Assembly: GCF_030272615.1 (NCBI RefSeq)
Contig: NC_081412.1
Coordinates: forward strand, 99,137,796-99,201,795
Direction of reading: 5' to 3'
Source: Cryptomeria japonica
Taxonomy: Eukaryota; Streptophyta; Pinopsida; Cupressales; Cupressaceae
DNA length: 64,000 nucleotides
A model generated the notes under the pieces. That model ran no database searches, was not told the DNA's origin, and worked only from the letters and a program-made list of their open reading frames with translations. Below are positions 1 through 10,636 of the stretch, piece after piece (position 1 is the stretch's first letter; each line of letters starts with the position of its first letter). Position numbers and translations under genes: made by a program.

Positions 1-25
1 TCCTCGATCTCCTAATGCTCAACAA

Positions 26-815
26 GTGGCTCTTATAAATATTAAAAACATTTTAGCTATTAAAAAAATGATTTATGGTGGTGTGGATGAGAAGAAGAGT
101 TGTGATAATGACAATAGTAGTCCCTCCACCAAGGATGCGAGAGGAGTCTTGGGTGTCACAAACACCAACACTAGTAGTGTTGAGGAGGTTCCTAATAAGG
201 GGATTATCATGAGGGGAGGTTCTGATACATCTTGCTCAAAATCTGAGCATTTTCGTAAGGACTCTAATGAAGACTTATTTATCATTAAGAAGGCTTATAA
301 TCCAAAGACACCTCTTAGAGATGTTATTATTATTGTTGAACCCTCTGATACTCCCCCCTTTAGGTTCCCCCTAAAAAACTATTAGTATTTCTGATTTGGA
401 TACTCAAGACGATTCTCTCACCCTTGATAAAGAGGATGATGATTTGAAGGGAAAGAACATTGATATAGACATGCCAGGAATGGGTAAAAAGAGTTATCAT
501 GAGGAGTGGGAAAGATGGGCCATTGTGCCTTACAAGTGTCCTGCTGCTAAGGAACTAATTGATAATGTTATGGCAGATATTGTCTATAGAAAGGTTGTGG
601 CCAAAATAAAGAAGCATACTAAAGGGTGTAAGAAATCTTTGGCCCCCTCTTTTGGGGTTAAACAACCCTTGAGTTTAAAAAGAAGAGAGGCATACCAAAT
701 GGGTCCACTAATAGGAAACATGACAATTTATTTCTTAAATTACAGCTACCTAAGTGTTATCAATCATTTAAGGCACCAATGGACACCTCTCCTTAATTTT
801 AGTTATGGACTTTAA
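26..815 (+). pseudogene. LINE-1 ORF1 (gag-like) remnant
   Basis: Two open stretches in different frames (26-385 and 396-815) precede the endonuclease, which is where an L1 ORF1 would lie. The translation is rich in Lys, Ser, Asp and Glu. I see no CCHC zinc knuckle and cannot recognise an RRM or DUF4283 core, so the assignment rests mainly on position. The product would be the RNA-binding chaperone of the LINE particle. Its start lies outside the window or has been lost. Confidence 0.5.
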
Positions 816-3800
816 CTGTATTTATTGGAATATTAGGGGACTAGAATCCCTGGATAGGAAGTATGACCATTAAAAGATTCTTGAGATTGAAAAAGAATGT
901 GGACTTCTTACTGTTGCAAGAGATTAAGGTAGTCAAGTTTGCCCTATATATTAACTTGAAGTGCATATGGCGGGAGGCTTCCCACTATGTCATTGACCAC
1001 TCTAAAGGTAAAGAGGGAATTGCTATAATGGTCTCCAAAAAATGGGCCAATTTTGTAAAGTAATGGGGTTGTTCCCCTTGCAACAGAGTTGTATGGATCA
1101 TTTTGAACTACAAAGATCAAAACTTTGGGGTTGCCTCTATCTATGCTCCAAATGATCACAAGGAGTGTATTGAATTATGGAGTTGTCTAGCTCAATTAGA
1201 TGACATTTCTTAGATTTTTTGTGGGGATTTCAACATGATTAAACATCCTCAAGATAAGATTTGTGGGAACAAATTTAAATGAAAACCCAATGAAAAGTTC
1301 TTTTGGCAAAGATTGACTAATAGACTCAGATTGGTTGATCCCCTAGCTGGGAAGTTAAAAGATTATAGTGAAATTGGTATACATGGTGTAATTACCAACA
1401 TGGTAAGAAAAGGAGATATTGTAGATTGGATAGGTTTTATTTCAACGAAGATTTTTTTAGCATTATGCATGATGAGATTGAAGGTAGTGTTAAAGTTATG
1501 CCTTATTCATTGTCAGATCATCACCCAATCTCTGCCACCCTTTGCATTAACTCCTCCCCCCGTACCCCCCAAATTGTGAGGGATGCATTCTCTCTCAACA
1601 CCAATATGTTGGAATATGAAGATGCAGTTTTTGCCTCCTATATCATTAGATAGTATAATTGTTAGTTTCACAATTTCTCTAGTGACATAGATAGGTGGAA
1701 TTCAAATGTTGATAGTTGGAAAGTGCTTTTCTAGACTATGGGGAAGAAAAAGGCTCTAGATAACAGAAAACTTGAAACTGAAATGCATGAAACTTTGGTT
1801 GTTGCTGAGGGAATCTTACAAATGCAGCTTGACAATTATGAGGCTACTGACAAAACTCAAAGTGGCTAAGGATGAACTGAGGAGGCTTCAAAATCAGAAA
1901 ATTCATGGTGTAAAGGTCAGGGCTAGAATTAATTGGATGGATCATGGTGATAAGGGTACAAAAATCCTTTTTTAGATTCTTAGAAGCAAGGAAGTTAGGG
2001 AGCATATAGACAAAATTTGTGTTGAAGGGGTTGACATCTCATACCAGGAAGGTATTCTAAGAGCGTTTTCTCAATACTATCAAAATATTTTTTCCTTAGA
2101 AGGTGTTGGTACTAATGTGGACGGTGACAAACACATAGTTAGTATTATTGTCCCTAAGAGAGTTGCTAAAGAAGATGTCATATCTCTTGACAAACCCTTA
2201 ACTGTAGAAGAAATCTAGTTGACCATTCAATCCTTTAAGAATGATAAGGCCCTTGGTCTGGATGGCCTGCCTATTAAGTTCTACAAAAAAAATATTAGTT
2301 GGATCAATGAGGATCTTATTCACTTATACATGGAGGCCATTGAAAAGGCTCACTGGACAACAAAATCAACAATGAGCAATCAAATTCATTCCAAAGGAGG
2401 GTGATAAGGCACTGATCAAGAATTGGAGACCAATCACACTATTAATTGTTTCATATAAAATTTTAGCTAAGGTACTTGTCAAAAGACTTGAAAAGACCCT
2501 ACCTAAAGTGGTAAGTAGCACTCAGATTGGCTTTGTTAAAGGGAGGTACATCTTGGAAAATTTGATTACTTGTTGGGAATTGTTACATTGGGCACATAAA
2601 TTTAATTAGAATGGAACAATGATGATTCTAGACTTTGAAAAGGCCTATGATAGAGTTGAATGGGGTTTTGTTTTTATGATGTTGGAAGTATGGGGTTTCC
2701 CAAGTTATTCTGTCAAATGATCAAGACTCTTATGCTAGATGTCAAGGCCTCTGTTGAGGTGAATGGTAGAAGATCAGAGTATTTCTCACTTACGAGGTCC
2801 ATAAGACAAGGCTGCCCATTAGCACTAGCCCTCTTTATTCTTGTTGTTGATGCATTATACTTTATGTTAAGGGACAATTCCCTCTCTCCTAAAGTTAAAG
2901 GGGTAAGACTGCCCAATGGGGATGAAAACCTTAATATACAATTTGCTGATGATACTACGATTTTAATGGGCTTGGAGGAAGATAAATGGAGGCACAAATG
3001 AGTAAAATTGACATATTCTACAAAGCCTCTGGAAGCAATCTCTCACTCCCTAAGTCCATGATGTTAGGTTGGGCCCAACACTTATCTGTATGGTTTTCCG
3101 AATTCCTAATTTTGTGGGTGATCCTAAGCATCAAGTCAGATATCTAGGTATTCCATTCACAATTAATCCAAATTTGAAAGAGATGTGGGAGTGGGTAAAA
3201 CTCAAAATTGATAAGAAATTGAGGAAGTGGAATAAACAATATTTAACCATGGTTGGGAGGTTTCAAGTTTGCCAAAAGATACTTTTCTCCTATAACATTT
3301 ACTACTCTTCAGCTTGGTTGTTTAACAATTACTAGCTCTCCTTTACTCAGGAGCTCATTAGAGAATTTTTATGGTCAAATGGAAAGTGGGGTAAGAAGAG
3401 ACAATTAGTGAAGTTGAGATGATGTACCATGAGTAAGCAAAAAGGGGGGCTTGGCTTAAAATATTTGAGGTTACAGGGCATTTCTTTAGCAGCTAAGTGG
3501 ATCTTCAAAGCATTGCAAGGAGATGAGCCATGGAAGATCTTAGTAAGGAATGATATCACCTGTTCTATTCCAAAGTGAGCTCCTGCTTGGAAAGGGCTAC
3601 CTTTCAGTGACCTAGTTGCAGGACATTTTCCCATTACCCCAACAAGCTCAGTTGTTTTTAAGGCTTTATGGAGAGCTTGGGAGTGGGCGAGGCATCTCAT
3701 TACAAGTAATAGGTTGATCAATGATAAACAGATGATCTGGGGTCAGAGATCCATCTGGTGGAACTTATCTCATAATGATAAACCTTTGGCTCTCTTGCAA

Positions 3801-4595
3801 GGTTGCTTGGCTAAATCAGGGGCAAAGAAAGGAATTAGAATGTTCATTGACATCTTTGATAAGGGGAAATTATTTCCTAGTAGGAAATCCTTCTTAAGTA
3901 TGACATGCCACCCTCCCAGTTCATAACTTACTCTATTCTCCATGTTGCTTGTTCCTCCCTTCCCCAACCCCTCTACCCCCTTTACTTGGATTGAGGACTC
4001 AACCCTATACTCTATCAAAGAATTTATGCAAATCTATCTGACAGTGAAGAAATATTGAACCACCTATCTTTCTCTTGTTACCCCAACATTCCCCCAAATG
4101 CCTAGCAAAAAAATTATGCCTGGCTATGGCGCTCTCCCGTTGAACCCGATAAGTTTTTAATGTGGAAATTGTTATTGAATAGACTTCCTCTTAAATAGGC
4201 TAATGGTGATCTTAATGTTTGTAACTGTTGTAGATAATTTGATTCTACCTCTCATATATTATTTGAATGGTTTTTTTCCAAAGAAGTCTAGATCTTATTT
4301 GGTCTTGTGATTAGGGACAATATTGGTGTCATTGACATTCTTTGTGGATCTGTTGTTGATTTCAAGAAAGAAATTTATTTTTTTAGGTCTGTTCTCTCTG
4401 TTAACATTCTTTGGGCCATTTGGAAGTTTAAAAATGACAGTGTATTTCATGGTAGGAGCATAACTCTTACTGAGTCTCTGAGGAGACTCATCTTGCATGA
4501 AGTTTCTTAGCAGGTCACGGTAGTGATGAAGCTAGCCAGGACAAAGTTTGAGGATCTCATGATAGATGACATGGTCAGAGTGTTTAAGTGGGAAG
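805..4595 (+). pseudogene. LINE-1 ORF2: endonuclease and reverse transcriptase, broken
   Basis: ORF2 of an L1-type LINE would nick target DNA and reverse transcribe its own RNA. The chosen ATG at 805 leads directly into the endonuclease motif WNIRG. LLQE (about 915), GDFN (about 1225) and SDHHP (about 1515) follow in shifted frames. RT blocks include RQGCPLA (about 2805) and the catalytic FADD at 2942-2953. Further down are RYLGIPF (about 3139) and the thumb-like segment ending near 3335, then a zf-RVT-like stretch at about 4150-4290. More than ten stops or frameshifts break it. It ends at the gypsy insertion and continues after 24511. Confidence 0.88.
4591..4595. repeat. Target-site duplication, left copy (GGAAG)
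   Basis: GGAAG precedes the TG of the left giant LTR. AGAAG at 24507-24511 follows the right LTR, so four of five bases match. Removing the element and one copy restores an uninterrupted LINE reading frame (...FKWE / VSHG...) that aligns with the same place in LINE-2. Confidence 0.7.
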
Positions 4596-4697
4596 TGTTA
4601 TACCCTGCATACCTAACCCCCATTAGTTTCCTTGTGTTGATAATATGGGTCCCTCTTTTTGCTTTCAATTGCTTTGTGTTTGTAGTTTTGCCTGGCA

Positions 4698-5830
4698 ACC
4701 TCGAAACCCCGAAGTTCCGAGGTCCCTTGTGTTTTTGCTTTGTCCTACCCTAGAATCCCAAGGTAGGTGTTTGTTTGTTGGTGTACAACCTTAGAACCCT
4801 GGATCCCCAGAGTCTCAAAGTCGTGCCTTGTCCTTTTCTTTTGTTGAAGTCCCGAAGTCCCGAGTTCTTCATGGGTTGTCTTGTCTTTTGACCCCGGAAC
4901 CCCAGAGTTTTGAGGTTGTTTTGTTCCATTTTACCTCAAAACCCCATAGTTCTAAGGTTGTTTTGTTCCTTTTTACCTCGGAGTCCCGAGGTCTTCTACT
5001 TGTTTTTTTTGTAACTCACTCGGAACCCTGAAACCCCGAGGTCCCAGGGTGAATTTTATTTATTTTTGTTTGCCACCTCGGAACCCCGGAGTCCCAAGGT
5101 CTTGTTTAAGGTGATCGTACGGACAAAGTTCAGGGGGGGGGTATAAATAAGAGGAATGAACTTTTCAAGGTTCATTTGTGCACTCAAGTTTCTTAGAGCT
5201 CCTAGTTGCGACCTCCTGACTTCGCACCCCCGTGTTGCCGAGTGTCTTGCGTGTTTTTCTCACCAGGTTGGTGAATTTTTCTCCCTCCTTGTAATTCCAT
5301 GTTTAGATCTTGTTGGTTTTTTTAGATTTCTTGTTTTGATTTTCTTTTAGGGTTTCTTTTCTCATTTTTCCATGTTTTTTCCATGTGCCCTAGTTTCCTT
5401 CACCCCGGAACCCCAGAACCCCAGAGTTCTGGGCAGGGTAGTTTTTCTTCACCTCGGAACCCTGGAGTCCCAAGGTTGGTTCCTTAGGTCATGCCTATTT
5501 ACCCCAAAACCCCAGAGTTCTGGATCAACTCATAATTTTTAGAGAGAAATACTCCTGACCCCGAAACCCTGGATCCCCAGAGTTCCAAAGTATCTTCTGG
5601 ATGCCTTGTTGATCAACCCCGGAACCCCGAGGTCCCGAAGTTAACCCTTTCAACCTACCCTAGAACCCCAGAGTTTTGGACTCCATTTGTTTCATCCATC
5701 CTGGAACCCCAGAACCCCGGAGTTCCAGACTCTGTTTAGTTTATCCACCCTGGAATCTCGGAGTTTCAGGGTCACTTGTCTAATAAGGAAGCTATCCACT
5801 CCGAAACCCCGAAGTCTCGAGGTGGATGAT
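4698..5830 (+). repeat. GC-rich palindromic repeat array in the 5' LTR
   Basis: About 18 degenerate units recur every 40-60 bp. The consensus unit is about 26 bp with arms ACCTCGG and CCGAGGT around a core like AACCCCGGAGTCC. It is close to its own reverse complement, so each unit could form a hairpin. Clear units lie at 4698-4723, about 4889, 4975, 5077, 5450, 5616 and 5790. The array runs on both sides of the TATA box at 5142, in otherwise T-rich DNA. Confidence 0.85.
5142..5150 (+). promoter_or_regulatory. TATA box of the LTR-internal gene (left copy)
   Basis: TATAAATAA follows a run of G and lies about 750 bp upstream of the ORF start at 5899. The same block is conserved at 18983-18991 in the right LTR, including the downstream AGAGGAATGAA context. 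Confidence 0.7.
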
Positions 5831-5884
5831 GTTATTAATATTTTTTATCTATGCAGTGGATTAATTCTTGATTCTTTCTTGTAG
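5267..5884 (+). other. Candidate 5'-UTR intron upstream of the LTR ORF
   Basis: A possible donor CACCAG/GTTGGT at 5266/5267 and a good acceptor (pyrimidine tract TTGATTCTTTCTTGTAG ending at 5884) bracket the second half of the palindrome array. The ATG of the ORF follows 15 bases later. The right LTR keeps both sites (acceptor ending at 19791). The donor is weak, so the intron is inference. Confidence 0.4.
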
Positions 5885-5898
5885 ATCAGAGCGTTTAG

Positions 5899-8800
5899 AT
5901 GGACCCAACTTCCAGCAAGAGAGGCAAGGAGATAGACAAACTTCTTGTTACAATGAAATATCAATATCAAGGACAGGTGTATGTTTCAAAGCTGGATGAT
6001 CAGATCAAATGGGTTATAGACACAACGGTGGGGCACATTGAGATAGAGGATATTAAAACATAGTTGGAAGGCCAGAGGCCCCACTGAGAAGGATTAAGAG
6101 ATTTGGCCTGGTGGAGGCAACCATCTCCCCATAGTCAGTCCAAGCTGCTGAGTTTATCATGACTGTTGCATAGTTCTATGATGCAGATACAAGAAAATGC
6201 ATGGATGCTCAAGGTAGGACGGTAATTGACTTGTTTGCAGACATATTAGGATTTGTGTTTGGCATCCCTGCAAGGGATGAAGTACTCCTTACCACTGAAG
6301 AAGAAGCCCTCAGAGTATGGAACAATAATATTACTTCAAATAAAAGACACATGAATGAGAACTAGTTAGAGGAGGAGAGAAAAATAGGGCTAAAAGCCAC
6401 AGATGTGTTGAGGATGGACTTTAAGGAACCACAGAGAGATTTAATCATCGTGCTGAGGAAAGCCTTCGGTAAGCCTGATTGTAGGCATTTCCATCCCTAG
6501 ATGTTCCAGTTCATGACCACCATCCTTATAGGGAAGCATTACTTCGACTGGGCCCAAATCCTCTCCGACAACATCCATAAATAAATTATGGAAGTACATC
6601 AAACAAAGAAGTTATTTTTCACTTCCTATGTTATTTGGGTAGCTGCCCGAGTAGGTAATCCCAGGATTACAAGTAGAAGGCCAGCTAGGAGATGAGGAAG
6701 GGCAGAAGAAAGTTTGGGAGTATACTCACAACTCCCTCTAGATAATGCAAAGGCTCACTTCAAGAGAATCAATGATGCCTTCCTCTTCCTTGTTATCATC
6801 GAGCTCACAAGTGATATAGGATACAAGATAAGCCCTAAAGCAATGGCGATCATCCAAGAATGGGAACATGGGTTCATCTAGAACTAGCGTTCAACATATA
6901 TCAGGGCCAGTGGGTTCACAGGGAACCCAATGCTATTGCCACGATATTGCAATGATTGCATCATTTTTTTAGAGTATGTCAGGAAAATGCTCGGCCTCCA
7001 ATCCCTGTTGTCAGCAGTGATAGACTTCTCAATTTCCATTGGATATTTTTCTTGTTCAAAAATTAAGGTACCAAAGATGGTAGAGTAGGAGCTCCAAGAT
7101 CTAAATCTTAAAGAATTTGATTATGCAAGGGAGTGTTATGATCGCTATGGAAAGCTCAAACAAACCATGCCTAAGGCATATGAGGGGCACAAGCCTAGAT
7201 TGGAGAACTTTTGGGCAAACCTCCAGGAGAGTTTTGAGGTGAGAGAAAATAACTATTATAGACTGTCAGTGTCACAGATTAGGGATTTTGAAATAGAAAC
7301 CAATCTCCCAAAAGAGCTAAGGGATGATGGAGAACTATTAGACTCCGTATATAAAGAACAAGAAATTGACAAGAAGCCTCTCTCTCCTATAAGGTGGTTG
7401 GTGCATGAAGATATGGATATAGACCGAATAACCCTTGTGGTTATAAATAGAACTAGACAGTGGCTCAGTTTGAGGGTTAGGCCAAGTGCTTCAAAAGTTA
7501 AGCAGAAGGAATCCACCTCAGGTGTGCACCAATCAAGGCGTTATAAGGAGTATGCTCACAAAACAAGGTCTAGTTCTAGGAAGAATATATCCACTGACCC
7601 GGATGAAGCGGCTGAGACCGAAGAAAGTACCGATTAATTAATGAAGAAGCTTCATAAGAAAATGAGAGAATCCGAATTATTGAAAAAGGCTGTAGATTTT
7701 GGAGTAAAAGAAGGACTGGGTGTTGTAGCACTAGCAAAGGTTCTTCCTGCAAGAACAATAATTGGACAAATTCTAGGAGAAGGCACTTAGGAGGAAGAAG
7801 AATAAGGAAAAATAAATGAAGGCACACCCACTCAGCCTTCATCAACAACTACATCATAGGCCCCATTTACTAATGCCCCTATGCCACCACTAGTTGATAC
7901 AACCACAGTGCCTCCTAGGACACATGCATTTAGGCCTACCACTAAAATTGTAATTGTCCGTAATATTGAAATAGAATCTAACCAGGAGGAGGAAAAACCT
8001 AGGGGATAACAACCACTTGGAGGGCACAAAGAAGGAAATGACACTGAAGATTTGTTGAATGAAAGATTAATCTTAACCCCTTAGGACCAAGAAGATCTCC
8101 TTATAGAGATAGCTACCAAGCACGGTATGGGAGAAACGGATAAGGAGGGAAGGACATTTGGGGAAGAGGTTAGTGATAGGTTGGGAGAGTTTCACAAGCA
8201 ACAACAATTGAACACTGATATTGCTCTCCAAACTAATCTATCCCACCAAATTGCATCACCTCAAGGTCCTAAGCACACAGAGGCAGAAGAGAAAGATGAA
8301 GGAGAGGAACAGTTAGATGTGCATATTATGACTGCCAACATAGTGCCTCACAAAGGTGATAAGGATAAAGATGTGCCACAATGGTTGGAGTTCACCTTCG
8401 AGAGAAAAAAGGGGAAAGTAGTGTTACCAAAGGTTACACTGCAACAAGCAATCACGGAGGAACCAAGGAAAGTTAAGAAGCCCAAGACTATGCATCATCT
8501 ATGAAGAACAGGTTTCGGTGAGGTGGTTACAGATGTAGTAGTTCTCTTGCAGGTAGAAGGTCAAAGCTCCCCAAAGTACCAAGTGTCTCAGGTAAAGCTG
8601 GGTAAGAAGACGAAGTGGGGGGAGTTAGATACTTTGGAACTGGCTACCAGTGTCATCAAGGGCGAATGGAGAAGGAATATACCTCCCATGCAGAGGTCAA
8701 AGCACAGCTAGAGCAGTATAAGCAGTTGTTGGTAGAAATGGGCAAGCCTTTAGATACTTGCAAAAATGATAATCTACCTTCAACCTCATCACTCCCAGAG

Positions 8801-9524
8801 GGAGAGGTAAAAGCATTGTTGGAGGTAAGATAGGTGGCTGCCACAACGAAATCATAGGCCTAGATAAATGCCTAAAAAATTAGACTATTTTTTGCAAAAT
8901 ACCATGAAGGATTACAAAGAGGCATTACAGGTAGGAGGAGCATTAGCTTCTTTCTCTCAAAAATGGGAGTGGAAGCTCAACATATTTAGCAAATAGTTCC
9001 GAGTAGTAAGTAAGGTTTTTCACCTAGGCGAGGAAGTAATCATAGAGGAGGAACTCCTAGGTAGAGACAATTGTAAGAACTTGTAGTCTTACACATACAT
9101 TTTGGAGCTGAAGATGGAAATGCTTCAGCAATATGTGAAGAATGTAGCGAACATTTGAGTTTCCCTCCTCAAGGTGGTAGAAAAATATGAGGATTTTGTA
9201 AGATGGTTACTTGGAGTTTTTGGGCTGGGGATAGCTAGTGCGGGAGTTATGGAAGAAGAGAAGGTACTCAGCTAGTGGGATGCATATGAGGCCCAACATT
9301 TGGGACCTCCGGCTCAATTTACTATCACATTGATGGATAGATATACTTATTTAATTACACAATGTCAGGAGGTTGCAGAAACAATGGGGGAGTTGGAGAA
9401 GAAAAGAAAGAATGTAGAGGAAGTTTTGAAAAAGTATAAATTCAGAATGAAGCATGTTGTTGATCCTCATGCTGAGATAGTTGCATGTATCATTAATAAT
9501 TATAAGTCCTATAAAAATAAGTAG
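5899..9524 (+). pseudogene. Unknown LTR-encoded ORF, left copy (decayed)
   Basis: I do not recognise this gene. It starts MDPTSSKRGKEIDK, identical to the start of the right copy at 19806, and can be followed for about 1,200 codons to NYKSYKNK and a stop at 9522-9524. Open stretches include 7167-7637, 8127-8504 and 9300-9524. A 7-nt deletion near 6066 relative to the right copy shifts the frame, and there are many in-frame stops. The C-terminal third is rich in Glu, Lys and Gln and ends with a likely coiled coil (MGELEKKRKNVEEVLKK). It lies wholly inside the LTR, downstream of its own TATA box. A remote relation to the plant-transposon protein domain PF20167 could be tested. Confidence 0.7.
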
Positions 9525-9632
9525 AAGATAAACATACAATTACTAAAGATAGCAGGACTTTTAAAAGGAGTTTTTGCATGACTTCCCCACTGGTACTCCA
9601 ACTACGTCTCCAACTCGCATTCCAGTTTTGAG

Positions 9633-9885
9633 CTAAATTTTGCATGACTATGAAAGCCCAGCTCATACAACATGGTCTTCGTAGTGCTCACCTAACCTCC
9701 ATTTCGTAGTAGTTAACTGGACTCTAGAGGAAGAAACTTGCAAGTTAACTCAAAAGCTAGGAGTCGCAGTTAACTTGCAAGTTTCTTCCTCTAGAGTCCA
9801 GTTAACTACTACGAAATGGAGGTTAGGTGAGCACTACGAAGACCATGTTGTATGAGCTGGGCTTTCATAGTCATGCAAAATTTAG
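9633..9885. repeat. Perfect 118-bp inverted repeat with 17-nt spacer
   Basis: The arms 9633-9750 and 9768-9885 are exact reverse complements as far as I can read them. The right LTR (about 23567-23680) has only the left arm, followed by unrelated DNA with a TATA box. The spacer is itself the reverse complement of the right-LTR sequence just past the arm. This indicates a template switch onto the opposite strand that replaced about 130 bp. Confidence 0.95.
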
Positions 9886-10099
9886 AAATTTTAGATTATT
9901 TTTGCAGATTGTTATGAACTTGAGTTATTTTTGTTACACATTCTTTGAAATTAATACAAGAAGAAGCTTATAGATTTCCCGATCTATGCATATGTTCTAC
10001 GAGTTTTTTTTTTGTAACCCGGTAATGTCTGTTGTCTGAAATAAACAACGTGTTATGATCTTTCGTTTATTTCTTTATGACTCATGCTACGCACATAAG

Positions 10100-10110
10100 T
10101 GGTGTCTGAG
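10100..10110 (+). promoter_or_regulatory. Candidate primer-binding-like site inside the LTR repeat
   Basis: TGGTGTCTGAG lies four bases after ...CTACGCACA, which is the spacing usual for an LTR end followed by a PBS. It is present in both long repeats (also at 24025). It starts with the TGG complementary to a tRNA CCA end, but I cannot name the tRNA. If it is the PBS, the true LTR would end near 10096 and the 0.48 kb to 10581 would be duplicated leader. Confidence 0.3.
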
Positions 10111-10636
10111 AATTACTGCAATAGTCAATATTGTGGTGATATTCTTTTCATAAGTCTTTAAGGTTGTTGACTTTGCAGGTTTACTGGTGGTCTGTTGTTG
10201 AATGCTGATTTGGATAATATTTGATGATATTTGGATTGTAGGGTACTAATTAAGTAGTTAGTTAAGTTGTCATTGAATTTGTTTCATTGTTATTTTCTTG
10301 TTTCCCTATCTCTTGCAATTTATTTCGAGAAGAATCTTAAAATCATAAAAATATAAAAAAGGAAGTTAAGTTATTAATGATTAGTGGGATTTAGTTTTAC
10401 CCAACATGCCCCTTAACAGGTACAAACACATCAACCACTGAGTTTTCCATCACCGTCGAGACCCGACTATAGAGACCTTGGAGTGATTAGTTCCCCAAAA
10501 CTAATTACTTTTCAGGAGAGGTGGTGAGTGTTCACATTGACTACCTGACTATTGGTGAGTGTTTCAAAACAGATGTCAATAGAAACTAGGGATAGAAGAA
10601 GAGGCACATACTAGTCCCCTCATCGATTAACCATAT

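Larger units (their letters stand above)
1..4595 (+). mobile_element. LINE-1: L1-type non-LTR retrotransposon, 5' and central part
   Basis: This is a decayed plant L1-like LINE whose 5' end lies left of the window. In order there is a Lys-rich ORF1 remnant (26-800), an AP endonuclease (from 805, WNIRG), a reverse transcriptase with FADD at 2942-2953, and a degraded zf-RVT-like segment near 4130-4290. The coding sequence stops at 4595, where a 20-kb LTR element is inserted, and resumes in the same frame at 24512. Comparison with LINE-2 (minus strand, 26.1-29.0 and 55.3-56.6 kb) shows the same family: both have the same order of blocks and a similar tail downstream of zf-RVT. Many stops and frameshifts mean it is dead. 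Confidence 0.9.
4596..10581 (+). repeat. 5' LTR of the giant gypsy element (5,986 bp)
   Basis: It is homologous along its whole length to 18432-24506. In order it holds a GC-rich palindrome array, a TATA box, a second part of the palindrome array, a candidate splice acceptor, a long decayed ORF (5899-9524), a perfect 118-bp inverted repeat (9633-9885), and a roughly 0.7-kb AT-rich R/U5-like tail. Unlike the right copy, it has lost the second TATA box through the inverted repeat. Confidence 0.8.

Noticed and set aside
4698-5830. Regularly spaced palindromic repeats resembling a CRISPR array
   Set aside because: Units are degenerate, spacers are not unique equal-length segments, there are no cas genes, and the context is a plant LTR.
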